The notes below the pieces were generated by a model. That model did no database searches. It had not been told where the DNA came from and saw only the letters and a list, made by a program, of their open reading frames with translations. Positions 1 through 10,013 of a stretch of 61,088 nucleotides of DNA are shown piece by piece. Position numbers and translations under genes: made by a program. Within the stretch, counting starts at the first letter, position 1, and each line of letters starts with the position of its first letter. The DNA lies in contig JAADGV010000045.1 of the NCBI GenBank assembly GCA_013152205.1, positions 1 to 61,088 on the forward strand. Reading direction: 5' to 3'. The stretch comes from Planctomycetota bacterium (GTDB taxonomy: Bacteria > Planctomycetota > Planctomycetia > Pirellulales > Lacipirellulaceae).

Positions 1-572
1 GTCGAGTAGTCAGCACTTCCGTCTCCATCGTAGTCGGTCCACTCAGCCCAGTCGAAACCTGCGGGCAAGCTCCAGCCCGAAGGACCTTGGTCGAGTATCA
101 AGAACTCGAATAGCTGAGAGGCGGGATCGACAATCCAATATTCGGCAACGTCGTACTTGGCATAGAGATCGAGCTTTTCGGTCCGGTCGCGGCGATCGCT
201 CCCTGGCGAGAGAATCTCGATCACCAAATCAGGCGGTCCTTCGACTCGGTCGCCGACAATGTCGCGTCGATCTTTCGCAATGTAGAGCAGGTCGGGTTGC
301 AGAATCGTATCGTCTGAAAATACGACATCCATGGGAGAAACAAACATCAGCCCATCGGAAATATCTTCGGCTCGCTGAAGAATTCGAATCAGGTGAGCGA
401 TCACGGTTTGATGTAATGCTGTTGGGCTTGGCGACATCATGAGTCTTCCTCGCACGAGTTCGACTGGCTCTCCCTCAGGAAGCTTCCAATAATCGGCAGC
501 GCGGTACGGTCCTGCGACCGTGTAGGGCGAGAACGATTCGAACTGCTCGAAATGGAATACGTCGGTAGACAT
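1..572 (-). CDS. Uma2-family putative endonuclease (DUF820), 3' end cut by window edge
   Basis: An open frame reads from ATG (572..570) to the window edge with no stop, giving about 190 residues. It begins MSTDVFHFEQFESFSPYTVA and contains LPEGEPVELVRGRL near the N-terminus. It continues with PDLLYIAKDRR, PPDLVIEILSPGSDRRDR, KLDLYAKYDVAEYWIVDP and a C-terminal segment rich in aromatic and acidic residues. This succession (PD.V.EI.SP, then K...Y...GV.EYWIVDP) is the signature of the Uma2/DUF820 family, a PD-(D/E)XK nuclease-fold group that is very abundant in planctomycetes and cyanobacteria. Asp and Glu of the PDLVIEIL block would be the catalytic acids. The biological role of the family is not established. 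The C-terminal residues lie outside the window, so completeness cannot be judged. Confidence 0.85.
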   Translation of the reverse strand, partial: MSTDVFHFEQFESFSPYTVAGPYRAADYWKLPEGEPVELVRGRLMMSPSPTALHQTVIAHLIRILQRAEDISDGLMFVSPMDVVFSDDTILQPDLLYIAKDRRDIVGDRVEGPPDLVIEILSPGSDRRDRTEKLDLYAKYDVAEYWIVDPASQLFEFLILDQGPSGWSLPAGFDWAEWTDYDGDGSADYS

Positions 573-627
573 GTTTGTTAATATAACACGAACCGATAGG
601 GCCACCAGCAAAATTTCAGGCGCTGTT

Positions 628-805
628 GAGAATGATTGCAAAGTCGCGATTGCACAAAAAAACAGCGATAATTTGAACCACAGAGGACACGGAGTAGCAC
701 AGAGTTTCTGAAAAATAGTTTATCTCTGTGTTCCTCCGTGTCCTCTGTGGTTATCTTTTTTCCCAGACTTTGGTTGATCGTTCGACTTTGCAGTTGTCCT
801 GCAGG
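628..805. repeat. palindromic intergenic element, copy A (CACAGAGGACACGG core)
   Basis: The core is an imperfect inverted repeat, AACCACAGAGGACACGGAG against CCGTGTCCTCTGTGGTT, separated by about 35 nt. Outside it lie ATTGCAAAGTC on the left and GACTTTGCAGTTGTCCTG on the right, which are roughly inverted copies of each other. A second copy with the same order of parts is at 39275-39450. The region 573-869 holds no other recognisable gene; two short ORFs here only read through the palindrome. Confidence 0.75.
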
Positions 806-869
806 CTCTAATTCCCGGGGCCAAGCTATAGGTTGCAACCCCTTGCTTTGGGATGGTCGACATACTGCT

Positions 870-3800
870 TTACTGAGAGACGGTTGCGAACCGATCTTGC
901 AGTGCTTGTACGCCCATTTCCTCTTCGCGGAGTGCTTCCATCGCCATCACGGCGGCGGTGGCGGCTTCGATGGTGGTAAGACATGGTACGCCGGCTTGGA
1001 CGGCAGCGGCGCGGATTTTCCCCTCGTCGGTTCGCGCGCCCTTTCCTCTGGGAGTGTTCATCACCAAAGCGACTTCGCCATCGGTGATAAAATCGAGCAG
1101 GTTCGGATGGCCCTCGCGGATTTTTTTCACTAGCTTCGTGGGAATCTTTGCCGCGGCGAGCATCTCGGCCGTGCCTTCGGTTGCTAGAATCGTGAAATCC
1201 ATTGCGTGCAGTCGGCGTGCCAAGTCGACAATCGGGCCCTTGGCTCGCTCGGCCACGCTGACGAAGATGTTGCCCGACTTTGGCAATATGCAGCCGGCCG
1301 CCAACTGACTCTTCGCAAAGGCGATGCTAAACCGAGAGCTGATGCCCATCACTTCGCCTGTGCTTCGCATCTCGGGGCCAAGCACAATGTCGACGCCTGC
1401 GAACTTGTTGAACGGAAAGACGCTTTCCTTCACCGAAACATGGCTCGGGATAGGGTCTTCGGTGATTCCCTGCTCGGCTAGCGAAACACCGGCCATCACC
1501 TTGGCTGCAATCTTGGCGACTGGCATCCCGGTCGCCTTCGCAACAAACGGCACGGTTCGGCTAGCACGCGGGTTGACTTCGATCACATAAACGGTGGGCC
1601 GTCCATCTTCTTCTTTCACGGCAAACTGCACGTTCATCAGGCCGATCACGTTCAGTTCACGGGCCATTGCCTCGGTTGCATCGCGCAGTTCCTTCACCAC
1701 GGGGCCAGCCAAACTATAGGGCGGGATGGCACAGGCCGAATCGCCTGAGTGGACGCCTGCCTCTTCGATGTGCTCCATAATGCCCGGCACAATGACATCG
1801 GTGCCATCGCAAATGGCGTCGACATCCACCTCAGTCGCGCTTTCTAAAAACCGATCGAGCAACACGGGCTGCCCCTGGGCTACGATGAAAGCCTCGGCAA
1901 CGTATTTTTCGAGTTGTGTTTTGTCGTAGCAAATTTCCATCGCACGACCGCCCAGCACAAAACTGGGACGCACCAATAGCGGGTAGCCGATCTGCGAGGC
2001 GACGCGACGGGCTTGGTCCATCGTGCGGGCGATGCCGTTCGCCGGCTGCTTGAGGTCGAGACGCTCTAACAACTGCTGGAACTTCTCACGATCTTCGGCT
2101 CCTTCGATGGCGTCGACGCTTGTACCAATGATCGGCACCCCGGCATCTTGCAACGCACGTGCCAAATTGAGCGGCGTCTGGCCTCCGAACTGCACAATTA
2201 CGCCATCGGGTTGAACGCGATCGCAGATATTCAGTACGTCTTCGACCGTCAGCGGCTCGAAAAACAACAGATCGCTGGTGTCGTAGTCGGTACTGACCGT
2301 CTCGGGGTTCGAGTTGACCATGATCGACTCGATACCCAACTCGCGAAGCGCAAAGCTCGCGTGGCAACAGCAATAGTCGAACTCGATCCCCTGCCCGATG
2401 CGGTTTGGCCCGCCGCCGAGGATCATGATGCGTTTGCCGCCCTCAGGCTTGTCGGGAACCTCGTCCTCGGTCTCATAGGTCGAGTAAAAGTAGGGCGTGA
2501 ATGCTTCGAATTCGGCTGCACAGGTGTCGACCGACTTGAAGGTGCTGCGGATGCCGATATCTAGCCGACGAGTACGGACTTCGTTTTCGGTCGAGGCGAG
2601 CATCGTTGCCAATTGGCGATCAGAAAATCCGAACCGCTTGGAGATGCGCAATAGCGCGGGCGAAATTTTGTCTAAAGACCCTGCTGCGCGAATTTGCTCT
2701 TCGGTTTCGACAATTTCGAGTAGGTTGTCTAAAAACCAAGGGTCGATGTTGGAAATTTCGTGGATATGCTCGACGCTCATCCCGCTCTTGATGGCGTAAC
2801 GCAGATACCACACCCGTTGTGGACCAGGGCGAGAAAGCTTTTCTTTGATTTCTGAATCGTCGGGCTGCTCGTCCGTTCCCCACAGATCGCTCCCATCGCA
2901 GCCAAACCCAAAGCTGCCCACTTCTAATCCTCGTAAGGCCTTCTGGAACGATTCCTTAAACGTGCTGCCGATCGCCATGGTCTCGCCGACGCTCTTCATT
3001 TGCGTGGTGAGAGTGTCGTCGGCTTCGGGGAATTTCTCGAACGCAAACCGGGGAATCTTGGTTACGACATAGTCGATCGACGGCTCGAAGCAAGCCATTG
3101 TCTCGCGGGTAATGTCGTTGGGCAACTCATGCAACCGATAGCCGACCGCCAACTTGGCCGCAATTTTCGCAATCGGAAACCCGGTTGCCTTGGAGGCCAA
3201 CGCACTGGAACGGCTCACCCGTGGGTTCATTTCGATGACGATCATTCGCCCGTCGTCGGGATTCGTGGCAAACTGAATGTTGGAACCGCCCGTTTCGACG
3301 CCAATCTCGCGGATCACCGCCAAGCTGGCATCCCGCATCCGTTGGTACTCTTTGTCCGAAAGCGTCTGGGCTGGGGCTACGGTAATCGAATCGCCAGTAT
3401 GAACGCCCATCGGATCGAAGTTCTCGATCGCACAAATGATAACGACGTTGTCGTCCGCGTCGCGCATCACCTCCATCTCGTACTCTTTCCAACCGATGAT
3501 CGATTCTTCGATCAGCACTTCGGTGGTGGGGGAAAGATCGAGACCGCGGAGCACCAACTCGTCGAACTCCGAGCGGTTGTACGCGATGGCCGATCCGCTG
3601 CCGCCCATGGTAAAGCTTGGTCTCACGACCGCCGGTAGGCCGAGGTCGTCGATCAACACGCGCGCTTGTTCGATCGTCGTGACGGTTTTGCCACGGCAGA
3701 CTTCGAGGCCGATCGTGCCCATCGCCTTTTTGAATCGTTCGCGACTCTCGGCTTTGTCGATCACGTCGGCCTTGGCCCCGATCATTTCGACGCCGTACTT

Positions 3801-4127
3801 CTCTAGGACGCCATACTTTTCTAAATCCATGGCGACGTTCAAGCCGGTCTGTCCGCCCAAGGTGGGCAGCAGGGCGTCGGGCCGTTCGGCTTCGATCACC
3901 TTGGCAACCATTTCCCAGGTGAGCGGCTCGATATACGTCCGATCGGCGGTGGCCGGATCGGTCATAATCGTGGCCGGATTGGAGTTTACGAGTATGACCT
4001 CGTACCCCTCCTCACGCAGGGCTTTGCAAGCCTGGGTACCGGAATAGTCGAACTCGCAGGCCTGACCAATAACGATCGGGCCAGAGCCAATAAGCAAAAT
4101 ACGGTGGATATCGTCGCGTCGCGGCAT
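870..4127 (-). CDS. carB: carbamoyl-phosphate synthase large subunit
   Basis: This is the ammonia/ATP-using subunit that makes carbamoyl phosphate for arginine and pyrimidine synthesis, in complex with CarA (not in this window). From the chosen start [16 protein letters not shown] the protein is 1085 residues, close to the usual 1070-1080. The first synthetase half starts with [20 protein letters not shown]. The second half repeats the pattern around residue 555 ([20 protein letters not shown]). An MGS-like allosteric domain occupies the last ~130 residues. Both ATP-grasp halves show the expected EMNPR/EVNPR motifs. The frame stays open 34 codons further upstream, but that stretch encodes a low-complexity G-rich run (gggctagggg repeats) and matches nothing in the family, so I start at 4127. 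The neighbouring genes are functionally unrelated. Confidence 0.97.
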   Translation of the reverse strand: MPRRDDIHRILLIGSGPIVIGQACEFDYSGTQACKALREEGYEVILVNSNPATIMTDPATADRTYIEPLTWEMVAKVIEAERPDALLPTLGGQTGLNVAMDLEKYGVLEKYGVEMIGAKADVIDKAESRERFKKAMGTIGLEVCRGKTVTTIEQARVLIDDLGLPAVVRPSFTMGGSGSAIAYNRSEFDELVLRGLDLSPTTEVLIEESIIGWKEYEMEVMRDADDNVVIICAIENFDPMGVHTGDSITVAPAQTLSDKEYQRMRDASLAVIREIGVETGGSNIQFATNPDDGRMIVIEMNPRVSRSSALASKATGFPIAKIAAKLAVGYRLHELPNDITRETMACFEPSIDYVVTKIPRFAFEKFPEADDTLTTQMKSVGETMAIGSTFKESFQKALRGLEVGSFGFGCDGSDLWGTDEQPDDSEIKEKLSRPGPQRVWYLRYAIKSGMSVEHIHEISNIDPWFLDNLLEIVETEEQIRAAGSLDKISPALLRISKRFGFSDRQLATMLASTENEVRTRRLDIGIRSTFKSVDTCAAEFEAFTPYFYSTYETEDEVPDKPEGGKRIMILGGGPNRIGQGIEFDYCCCHASFALRELGIESIMVNSNPETVSTDYDTSDLLFFEPLTVEDVLNICDRVQPDGVIVQFGGQTPLNLARALQDAGVPIIGTSVDAIEGAEDREKFQQLLERLDLKQPANGIARTMDQARRVASQIGYPLLVRPSFVLGGRAMEICYDKTQLEKYVAEAFIVAQGQPVLLDRFLESATEVDVDAICDGTDVIVPGIMEHIEEAGVHSGDSACAIPPYSLAGPVVKELRDATEAMARELNVIGLMNVQFAVKEEDGRPTVYVIEVNPRASRTVPFVAKATGMPVAKIAAKVMAGVSLAEQGITEDPIPSHVSVKESVFPFNKFAGVDIVLGPEMRSTGEVMGISSRFSIAFAKSQLAAGCILPKSGNIFVSVAERAKGPIVDLARRLHAMDFTILATEGTAEMLAAAKIPTKLVKKIREGHPNLLDFITDGEVALVMNTPRGKGARTDEGKIRAAAVQAGVPCLTTIEAATAAVMAMEALREEEMGVQALQDRFATVSQ

Positions 4128-4264
4128 GGGGAAGGGGCTGGGGGCTAGGGGATTGGGGCTAGGGAACGATGTAGCCGCGATCTTGCAGATCGCCAGCAGA
4201 TCATCGAAATATGTGTAAAATCGCTCCATCGTAGCCCATCAACGGTAGAAGCTTCAAGTGGCCC

Positions 4265-5482
4265 ATGCAAAGTGACTTCCGCTATAGGTCAGATTCATTA
4301 TCATCAATGGGTCTAGGCGACCAATCTTTTCCGCAGAATTCTCCTCAGGATGAACTTTCACGGATGACCACCTTCGCAGCGCTGCTTCGCTCGTATCGAC
4401 TCCGTGCCGGGCTGGGGCTGCGCACTTTTGCCGGGCTGATCGACGAGCGGGCCTCGACCGTCAGCGCCATCGAATCGCATCGCCGCGCGCCTTGGCGTCA
4501 AGCGGAGCTGCTGCACCGGGTGGCCGAAGTGCTTGGTATTGCTGAAACCTCTGAGCTTTGGGGCAAGTTCTGCGACCTTGCCCAGCACGACGTACAGCAA
4601 AATCACGAAGCGGCGATTCTCGCTTCTGACAGCATGCTCGATTGGTGGTGGACTACCGAAGCCGCACCGCCCCTCGGGCAAGCGGAACTGGCCGAACTGG
4701 CGGATTTCGTCGGCACTTCGCTAGCCACGCCGCCGACTGCCGAACTCAATGGCGATTCCTGCCAAGACCCGCCTGCGCGACCAGCGCTAACCGAGTTGGC
4801 CATCGAATGGCGAGTCCGACGATTGTTGGGGCGCCGCAACTCGCAGCTTGCTCCTGGCCCGGTCGATGTCGAAGCCGTTTTGGAGAATGAAGCCGGGGTA
4901 CGGCTAGAAATTGTTCCCGGTTTGATACCGCGGTTTAGCGTACAAGCGTGCATAGTGGAGTGCAGCGACCATACCACGCTTTATGTCGACCGTATCGTGG
5001 CCGACTCTCGACCTTTGGCTTCGTACCGGCACCTGTTGGCCAAGTGCTACGCCATCGCCTCGCTTTGGAGCGAGCTTGTCGACCAACCCACACGGGCCAT
5101 CTGGCTTCAAAAACTGCGTGCAAGCGACACTTGGACGCTGGCGCTACGAGATTGCGAGCGATTTGCCCTGGCACTCCTGTTGCCAGCAAACCCTGTATTG
5201 GCTGAGTCGGAAAGCGTCTATCGCGAATTAGTTGAACAACAAGGTTGGGTCGAAGACGATGTCGGTACTCGCTGGGTTCGCAATCGGCTCGCCGAACGGT
5301 TTGCGGTGCCGCCCACGCTAGTCCACCGGCGTCTGGTCGGCTGGCCCTGCCATCTCTATGGCCGCATCGCCCAGGCCTTGGCAGCGCAAGAACCTACGCT
5401 ACCGCCCACCGATTGGTTTGTCGACGACGAGGCCGTGCGGCAGCAGACGCTGTTTGACTTGGACCTCCAATCGCTAGCATAA
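4265..5482 (+). CDS. XRE-type HTH protein with degenerate ImmA/IrrE (DUF955) domain
   Basis: A 405-residue protein. Residues ~34-95 (MTTFAALLRSYRLRAGLGLR, then FAGLIDERASTVSAIESHRR) form an XRE helix-turn-helix. Residues ~190-390 follow the layout of the ImmA/IrrE domain: DVEAVLENEAGVRLEIV, a beta-rich middle, then ERFALALLLPANPVL and LAERFAVPPTLVHRRL. In this family the middle normally carries the zinc-peptidase motif AHELGH. Here the same place reads YRHLLAKCYA, so HExxH is absent and proteolysis is unlikely. The role is probably DNA binding with a ligand- or partner-sensing pseudo-peptidase. The start is uncertain: ATG at 4265, 4307 or 4364 are in frame, and the HTH begins just after the last. 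The gene diverges from carB and is followed by the aminotransferase gene after 65 bp. Confidence 0.7.
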   Translation: MQSDFRYRSDSLSSMGLGDQSFPQNSPQDELSRMTTFAALLRSYRLRAGLGLRTFAGLIDERASTVSAIESHRRAPWRQAELLHRVAEVLGIAETSELWGKFCDLAQHDVQQNHEAAILASDSMLDWWWTTEAAPPLGQAELAELADFVGTSLATPPTAELNGDSCQDPPARPALTELAIEWRVRRLLGRRNSQLAPGPVDVEAVLENEAGVRLEIVPGLIPRFSVQACIVECSDHTTLYVDRIVADSRPLASYRHLLAKCYAIASLWSELVDQPTRAIWLQKLRASDTWTLALRDCERFALALLLPANPVLAESESVYRELVEQQGWVEDDVGTRWVRNRLAERFAVPPTLVHRRLVGWPCHLYGRIAQALAAQEPTLPPTDWFVDDEAVRQQTLFDLDLQSLA

Positions 5483-5547
5483 TGCACTTCCCCCACCAGT
5501 AGGGAATCAAGAGAACGAAACAGCGGGAAATCAGTATCTAGAATTCG

Positions 5548-6777
5548 ATGGAGTACGAAGCATTGTTAGCTCGCAAACGTCCCGATATTTCATGGAAGGA
5601 TCTGGCTTGCGGCATGGCAAACGCCATCGCACCTGAGAGTATTTCTCGACAGCCTGCTGAAATCCCAAATCAGTGGATGCCAAACAGCGAATCCTTGGTA
5701 TGCCTTTCCGTTCGCAGTGGACTTCATCTTTTGCTGCAAGCTCTCAACCTTCCCCGTGGAAGCGAGGTCATAGTCACTTCGATTACCATCCCAGATATAC
5801 TCACGATCATCGAGCATCACGGGTTAATCCCCATACCAGTGAGTATCGAGCCAAACTATCTGGAGCCATTAAGTACCGAAATAGAGAATGCTGTCACATC
5901 AAAAACCAGAGCTATCTTGGTCGCCCATTTATTCGGCAGCCGAATTGAAATGCAACCAATCATCAATATCTCAAATCGAATTGGCTCTCTCGTGATCGAA
6001 GACTGTGCGCAGGCATTTGTAGGCTACGAATACGCAGGTCACGAAGAAACCGATGCCGTTCTATTCAGCTTTGGGCCGATCAAAACAGCAACCGCTCTCG
6101 GAGGGGCCGTCCTACGCATTCGCAATGACTCTCTCCGTAAAAAAATGCGCCTAGTACAATCTACCTACCCAATTCAAGGCAGGCTTCATTACGCACTTCG
6201 ATTATTGAAATACACATTCCTCAAGGCGGCCTCCACGTCGTTGATCTACGGGATCTTCGTACGATTGCTGCGACTCTTAGGTGTGGATCACGACTCCTAT
6301 GTAAGTCGAATGGGACATAGTTTCGATCGCCAACACTTTTTTTCAGCCATTTGTCGAAAACCATGTAAAGCGCTGAAGTGGCTACTATTACGCCGCATCA
6401 ACCGGTTCGACCATGAGGACCTAATTCGCCTCCACCGCCGTAGGCGAATCGGCAGGCGTCTGTCACGTTGCCTTATTAATTCATCGCTTAGTTTTCCCGG
6501 AAGTATGAATTGTACGCATACGTTCTGGATCGTTGCTGTACGGGTAAAACAAAGCTCGCGACTAGTGCATGTCTTGAGAAATGCCGGCTTTGATGCAACA
6601 ACTAAATCCAGTTTGTGCGATGCAATAACTCGCACCGACAAAAAAGCCCCTCAAGAAAAGCAGTGGCGATCCTGGCTCTCCGAGACGATTTTTCTTCCTG
6701 CCGATCCTGACATGTCTGCGCATAGTTTGCGGCGTATGTGCCGCGTGCTAAGGTCTTCGTTATCTCACTCAACATGA
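5548..6777 (+). CDS. DegT/DnrJ/EryC1/StrS-family PLP-dependent aminotransferase-like protein
   Basis: A 409-residue protein. CLSVRSGLHLLLQALNLPRG (51-70), GSEVIVTSITIPDIL, RAILVAHLFGSRIEM, VIEDCAQAF (149-157) and VLFSFGPIKTATALGGAV (171-188) reproduce the order of motifs of the DegT sugar-aminotransferase family. D152 would hold the PLP pyridine nitrogen and K179 would be the Schiff-base lysine. Family members usually aminate keto-sugars for surface polysaccharides, but the substrate here cannot be read from the sequence. The C-terminal third is very basic (RLHRRRRIGRRLSR) and unlike the canonical fold, so the active site may differ. The DNA looks more AT-rich and less codon-biased than its neighbours, which suggests acquisition by transfer. 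It overlaps no other gene and converges on the Gfo/Idh gene. Confidence 0.75.
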   Translation: MEYEALLARKRPDISWKDLACGMANAIAPESISRQPAEIPNQWMPNSESLVCLSVRSGLHLLLQALNLPRGSEVIVTSITIPDILTIIEHHGLIPIPVSIEPNYLEPLSTEIENAVTSKTRAILVAHLFGSRIEMQPIINISNRIGSLVIEDCAQAFVGYEYAGHEETDAVLFSFGPIKTATALGGAVLRIRNDSLRKKMRLVQSTYPIQGRLHYALRLLKYTFLKAASTSLIYGIFVRLLRLLGVDHDSYVSRMGHSFDRQHFFSAICRKPCKALKWLLLRRINRFDHEDLIRLHRRRRIGRRLSRCLINSSLSFPGSMNCTHTFWIVAVRVKQSSRLVHVLRNAGFDATTKSSLCDAITRTDKKAPQEKQWRSWLSETIFLPADPDMSAHSLRRMCRVLRSSLSHST

Positions 6778-6792
6778 TTGCCAACCGCACTG

Positions 6793-7926
6793 CTACACCT
6801 GTTGCCACGAGCGATCTTTGGCACTGGCGAGTACGGCGTCGCAAACCTTTTGGGTTTCTAATGCGTCGCGGAACGTCGGCCTGACGGGTTCGCCCTTGGC
6901 AATACCTTCCAGGAAATCGGCCACTTGATGGACAAAGGTGTGCTCGTAGCCAATCTGTAAGCCCGGCACCCACCAGTGGTCCATGTACGGCTGGTCGCCA
7001 TCGGTAACGTGAATGTTACGCCAGCCCCGGACAATCGATTCGTCCGCGTGGTCGTAATACTCCAGCCGATGTAAATCGTGTAAATCCCAACGGATCGACG
7101 CATGTTCGCCGTTGATCTCGAACGTATAAAGGGCCTTGTGGCCGCGGGCATAACGGGTCGACTCGAAGAGGCCAAGCGAACCGTTGTTGAAGTGGCACAT
7201 AAACGTACAAGCGTCGTCGATGCTCACTTGCTCAACCTTGCCTGTGAGTTGGTGCTCGCGCTGCTTGATAAACGTTTCGGTCATGGCGCTGACGTCGGTA
7301 ATCCCGCCATTGATCCAAAGAGCCGTATCGATGCAGTGGGCAAGCAGATCGCCCGTGACGCCGCTGCCTGCGGCTGCCGCATCGAGTCGCCACAGTGCTT
7401 CGCCACCCTGCGGCAAATCTTCGGCAATGGTCCAGTCTTGCAAGAAGTTGGCCCGGTAATGGAAAATCCGGCCCAGCTTGCCAGAATCGACAATCTGCTT
7501 TGCGAGTGTTACCGCCGGCACACGTCGGTAGTTGTACCAAACCGTGTTTGCGACACCTGCCTTCTCGGCCGCCTGGCACATCTCCTCGCCTTCGGCCACA
7601 TTCATGGCGATGGGTTTTTCGCAGAGAATCATCTTGCCTGCTTCGGCAGCGGCGATGGCCATCTCTTTGTGCAGATTGTTTGGCACACAAATGTCGATGG
7701 CGTCGATGTCGTCTCGTGCAACGAGCTTCCGCCAATCGGTTTCGACCGACTCGTAGCCCCAAGTATCAGCAAACTTCTGCACCGCCTCCGCATTGCGACC
7801 GCATACGGCCTTCAACACGGGGCGATATTCCAGATCAAAAAAGTTCGGGACACGATTGTAAGCATTCGAATGCGTACGACCCATAAAGCCGTAGCCGATC
7901 ATTCCGATGTTTAGAGATTTGGTCAT
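6793..7926 (-). CDS. Gfo/Idh/MocA-family NAD(P)-dependent sugar/inositol oxidoreductase
   Basis: From [13 protein letters not shown] the protein is 377 residues. The N-terminal Rossmann fold shows [13 protein letters not shown], the dinucleotide loop. [19 protein letters not shown] and LCEKPIAMN (E103-K104-P105, the family's catalytic Lys motif) follow. The C-terminal alpha/beta domain contains [20 protein letters not shown], with the His/Asp residues used for substrate binding. It has no export signal and is presumably cytoplasmic. ATG at 7926 is preferred over the one seven codons upstream because the homologous core starts there. It runs in the same direction as the isomerase (8414-9463) and the PMI-like cupin (10014-11276), which together suggest oxidation/isomerisation of an unusual sugar or polyol. 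Confidence 0.93.
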   Translation of the reverse strand: MTKSLNIGMIGYGFMGRTHSNAYNRVPNFFDLEYRPVLKAVCGRNAEAVQKFADTWGYESVETDWRKLVARDDIDAIDICVPNNLHKEMAIAAAEAGKMILCEKPIAMNVAEGEEMCQAAEKAGVANTVWYNYRRVPAVTLAKQIVDSGKLGRIFHYRANFLQDWTIAEDLPQGGEALWRLDAAAAGSGVTGDLLAHCIDTALWINGGITDVSAMTETFIKQREHQLTGKVEQVSIDDACTFMCHFNNGSLGLFESTRYARGHKALYTFEINGEHASIRWDLHDLHRLEYYDHADESIVRGWRNIHVTDGDQPYMDHWWVPGLQIGYEHTFVHQVADFLEGIAKGEPVRPTFRDALETQKVCDAVLASAKDRSWQQV

Positions 7927-8022
7927 GTGAGGGTTATCCTTATGCAACTAGTGTTGTTAAACAGTAATGAGGTTGAGGAAAAAGCGGAAATCGGAAAGCG
8001 GAAATCTGGACACGAGTTCACA

Positions 8023-8379
8023 CTAACCCCGCTGAGCTTTTGTTTTTTTGATAGCGGTTACAATTATCTTGATTAATTCCTCCGCCTCTTCTCTCAAAGA
8101 AGCGAACTTTGCAACGGGAACAATGCTGGACTTCGTCAGTAGTTCGAACCAAAGCATCGTTTCATCCAATTCCTGCTCAACAATCCCAAGCTTCGCGATA
8201 AACTCTGCGTCCGACCGGGCTCTTGTGGCTTCAGAAAAATTGGCAGCCACACTGGTACCCGAACGCAAAACTTGCTTGCCCATCACCTGTGCAGATGTTT
8301 CTTTCGGCAACGCGGAATACAGTTTTACCACACGTAGTGCAAATTACTTCGTCCGATCACGCAACCCTTCCATCCGCAT
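8023..8379 (-). pseudogene. four-helix-bundle protein (23S rRNA intervening-sequence type), interrupted by an in-frame stop
   Basis: The reading frame from GTG 8331 encodes VKLYSALPKETSAQVMGKQV, then LRSGTSVAANFSEATRARS and DAEFIAKLGIVEQELDETM, diagnostic of the small four-helix-bundle (S23-like) family. The expected N-terminus lies directly upstream in the same frame, MRMEGLRDRTK (from ATG 8379), followed by FALRVV. The two parts are separated only by TAA at 8346-8344, where family members usually have Gln or a similar residue (CAA to TAA is one change). The gene is therefore probably a recent nonsense mutant, unless the stop is a sequencing error or translation restarts at GTG 8331. The function of the family is unknown; it often occurs alone or inside rRNA intervening sequences. 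Confidence 0.8.
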
Positions 8380-8413
8380 AGAAATTCCCCCCCTTCGGCT
8401 TTCCGCTTTATTT

Positions 8414-9463
8414 TCAACTCTCCCAGCCGTGGGCCTCTCGGACGGCGACCATTGCTGCCAGGATGTTGTTCCAGGTTTCTGGCTTGCCCATGACGTCGTT
8501 GGGGAACATGCAGCCGTCCCAGCAGATGTGCCGGTATTTCTTGTGTGGCTGGCCATCCACGCCATCGCGAAGCCAGTAGCCGGCTTGCTTGGTGATATCT
8601 AGCTTGCCCTTGGGATCGTCGGCCAAACAATGCCTGCCCGTTTTATCGTGGCTGCCGGTGCCGTGTACGGTCGCATCGTTTTGGGCGATGTGGAAATCAA
8701 GGGTCCAGGGGCGCAAGGCGTCGGTCAGCTTGGTGTAAGCCGCGTCGAACGTGGCGATGTCTGACCAATCGAAATCCTCGGGCAAGATACAATCTTCTGG
8801 CGCGTTGACTCCCAACGTGTAAAGCAACGTGTGAGCCATGTCGGCTTGAAAACCTAAGACCTCTGGTCGATCGACCAGTTCGAGCAGTTCGACCATACGT
8901 CGGGCACTGTGCATGCCACCCCAACAGATTTCACCTTCGGCAGCTAGTTGCTCGCCGTGGTCGGCGGCGATGTCACACGCTTGGCGGAAAGTCTCGGCGA
9001 TGATCTTTTGGTTGGCCTCTGGATCGGCATACCAATCGTCGGGCCCAGCCGCCGAATCGATACGCACGATGCCGTAGGGACGAACGCCCAGTTCACGTAG
9101 CTGCTTGGCGATCGAGCAACTTTTTTTCACCTGCTTGAGAAAGTTGGCACGGTCGTCGCCTTCGTCCATCGCGCTGCCACCGCCCGTGGGTGGCCAAACC
9201 GGAGCCACCACCGAACCGATCACCAAACCACGCGACTGCACTTTGTCGGCCAGCACTTTGAGGTCGTCAGCCGTCGAGTCGATGCTTACGTGCGGGTCGA
9301 ACAGAAAGAGGTCGACCCCATCGAACTTCTGACCACCGACCTCAGCCGCAGCGGTGTAGTCGAGCATCGTGTCGAGTTCGATCGGCGGATTGGGCGTGTC
9401 GGGTTCCTTACCCACCATCCCAGGCCAAGCAGCATTGTGAAGTTTAGGAAAGTTGTTGGACAT
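8414..9463 (-). CDS. sugar phosphate isomerase/epimerase-like TIM-barrel protein
   Basis: A 349-residue protein beginning [19 protein letters not shown]. It belongs by pattern to the xylose-isomerase-like TIM-barrel superfamily. [15 protein letters not shown] is an early strand; [17 protein letters not shown] offers a metal-binding Glu, [15 protein letters not shown] an Asp-x-x-His pair, and [10 protein letters not shown] plus WDGCMFPND further acidic and His ligands near the C-terminus. Such enzymes interconvert keto-sugars or inositol derivatives with a divalent metal. It lies between the dehydrogenase and the PMI-like cupin on the same strand and probably acts on the same substrate. A closely packed single operon is not certain because the interrupted four-helix-bundle gene and ~550 bp of palindromic DNA intervene. 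Confidence 0.85.
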   Translation of the reverse strand: MSNNFPKLHNAAWPGMVGKEPDTPNPPIELDTMLDYTAAAEVGGQKFDGVDLFLFDPHVSIDSTADDLKVLADKVQSRGLVIGSVVAPVWPPTGGGSAMDEGDDRANFLKQVKKSCSIAKQLRELGVRPYGIVRIDSAAGPDDWYADPEANQKIIAETFRQACDIAADHGEQLAAEGEICWGGMHSARRMVELLELVDRPEVLGFQADMAHTLLYTLGVNAPEDCILPEDFDWSDIATFDAAYTKLTDALRPWTLDFHIAQNDATVHGTGSHDKTGRHCLADDPKGKLDITKQAGYWLRDGVDGQPHKKYRHICWDGCMFPNDVMGKPETWNNILAAMVAVREAHGWES

Positions 9464-9484
9464 TATGTAGTCTCCTGTTTTTGG

Positions 9485-9830
9485 TTCACCGCAGAGGACG
9501 CGGAGAATCGCAGAGGGGAATGAGGATAAAGTTTAGCCACAGATGAACACCGATAAACACAGCACGGTTTCTGGACGCAACCAAATAGGTAGGAATTTCT
9601 CGCAAAGGCGCTAAGACGCAAAGGAAACAAGAAAAGGGATTATCTCGCAGAGACGCAGAGACGGCAGAGTTACGGCATCCCAATTTTCTCTGCTGTCTCA
9701 GTGTCTCTGCGAGATCAACTACCTTTGGGAGCCGCGCATGAGAGATTGTAAGACTGGATTCCCCCGTTCTTTGCGCCTTAGCGCCTTTGCGAGAGTCTAA
9801 TTTGTAGGCCCAATCATCCAAAACTTTTCT
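9485..9830. repeat. cluster of degenerate palindromic intergenic elements
   Basis: No gene is visible between the isomerase start and the cupin stop (9464-10013). The stretch is built of paired inverted words of the CGCAGAGACGCAGAG type (9652-9712) and CTCGCAAAGGCGCTAAGACG against CGCCTTAGCGCCTTTGCGAG (9598-9618 and 9775-9793). The second pair encloses the first, so the elements are nested. Confidence 0.7.
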
Positions 9831-9851
9831 CGTTGCGTAAATTTAAACCGT

Positions 9852-9978
9852 TAGAGTATTTCTTATAAAAGCATAGCCACAGAGCACACCGAGGTCTCTG
9901 AGAAAATACTGAAGCGAGTAACCTTATCTCAGTGTTCTCTGTGAACTCTGTGGCTACATAATTGAAGGAACTGCTCTA
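9852..9978. repeat. 127-bp palindromic element, family R1 copy 1
   Basis: Outer ends are TTAGAGTATTTCTTATAAAA and TTGAAGGAACTGCTCTA. The inner inverted pair is AGCCACAGAGCACACCGAGG against GAACTCTGTGGCTAC. Near-identical copies lie at 42199-42326 (inverted) and 48683-48809, sharing even the central GCGAGTAACCTTATCTCAG. A half copy is at about 19575. Confidence 0.85.
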
Positions 9979-10013
9979 GTAGCACGAATAGTAAGCTGTG
10001 AACTCCGCGGTGA

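Noticed and set aside
738..1133. Plus-strand frame overlapping the end of carB
   Set aside because: Antisense shadow of carB and of the palindromic element; composition and motifs support only the minus-strand gene.
4128..4229. N-terminal extension of carB
   Set aside because: The added residues derive from a G-rich low-complexity run and match no carbamoyl-phosphate synthase.
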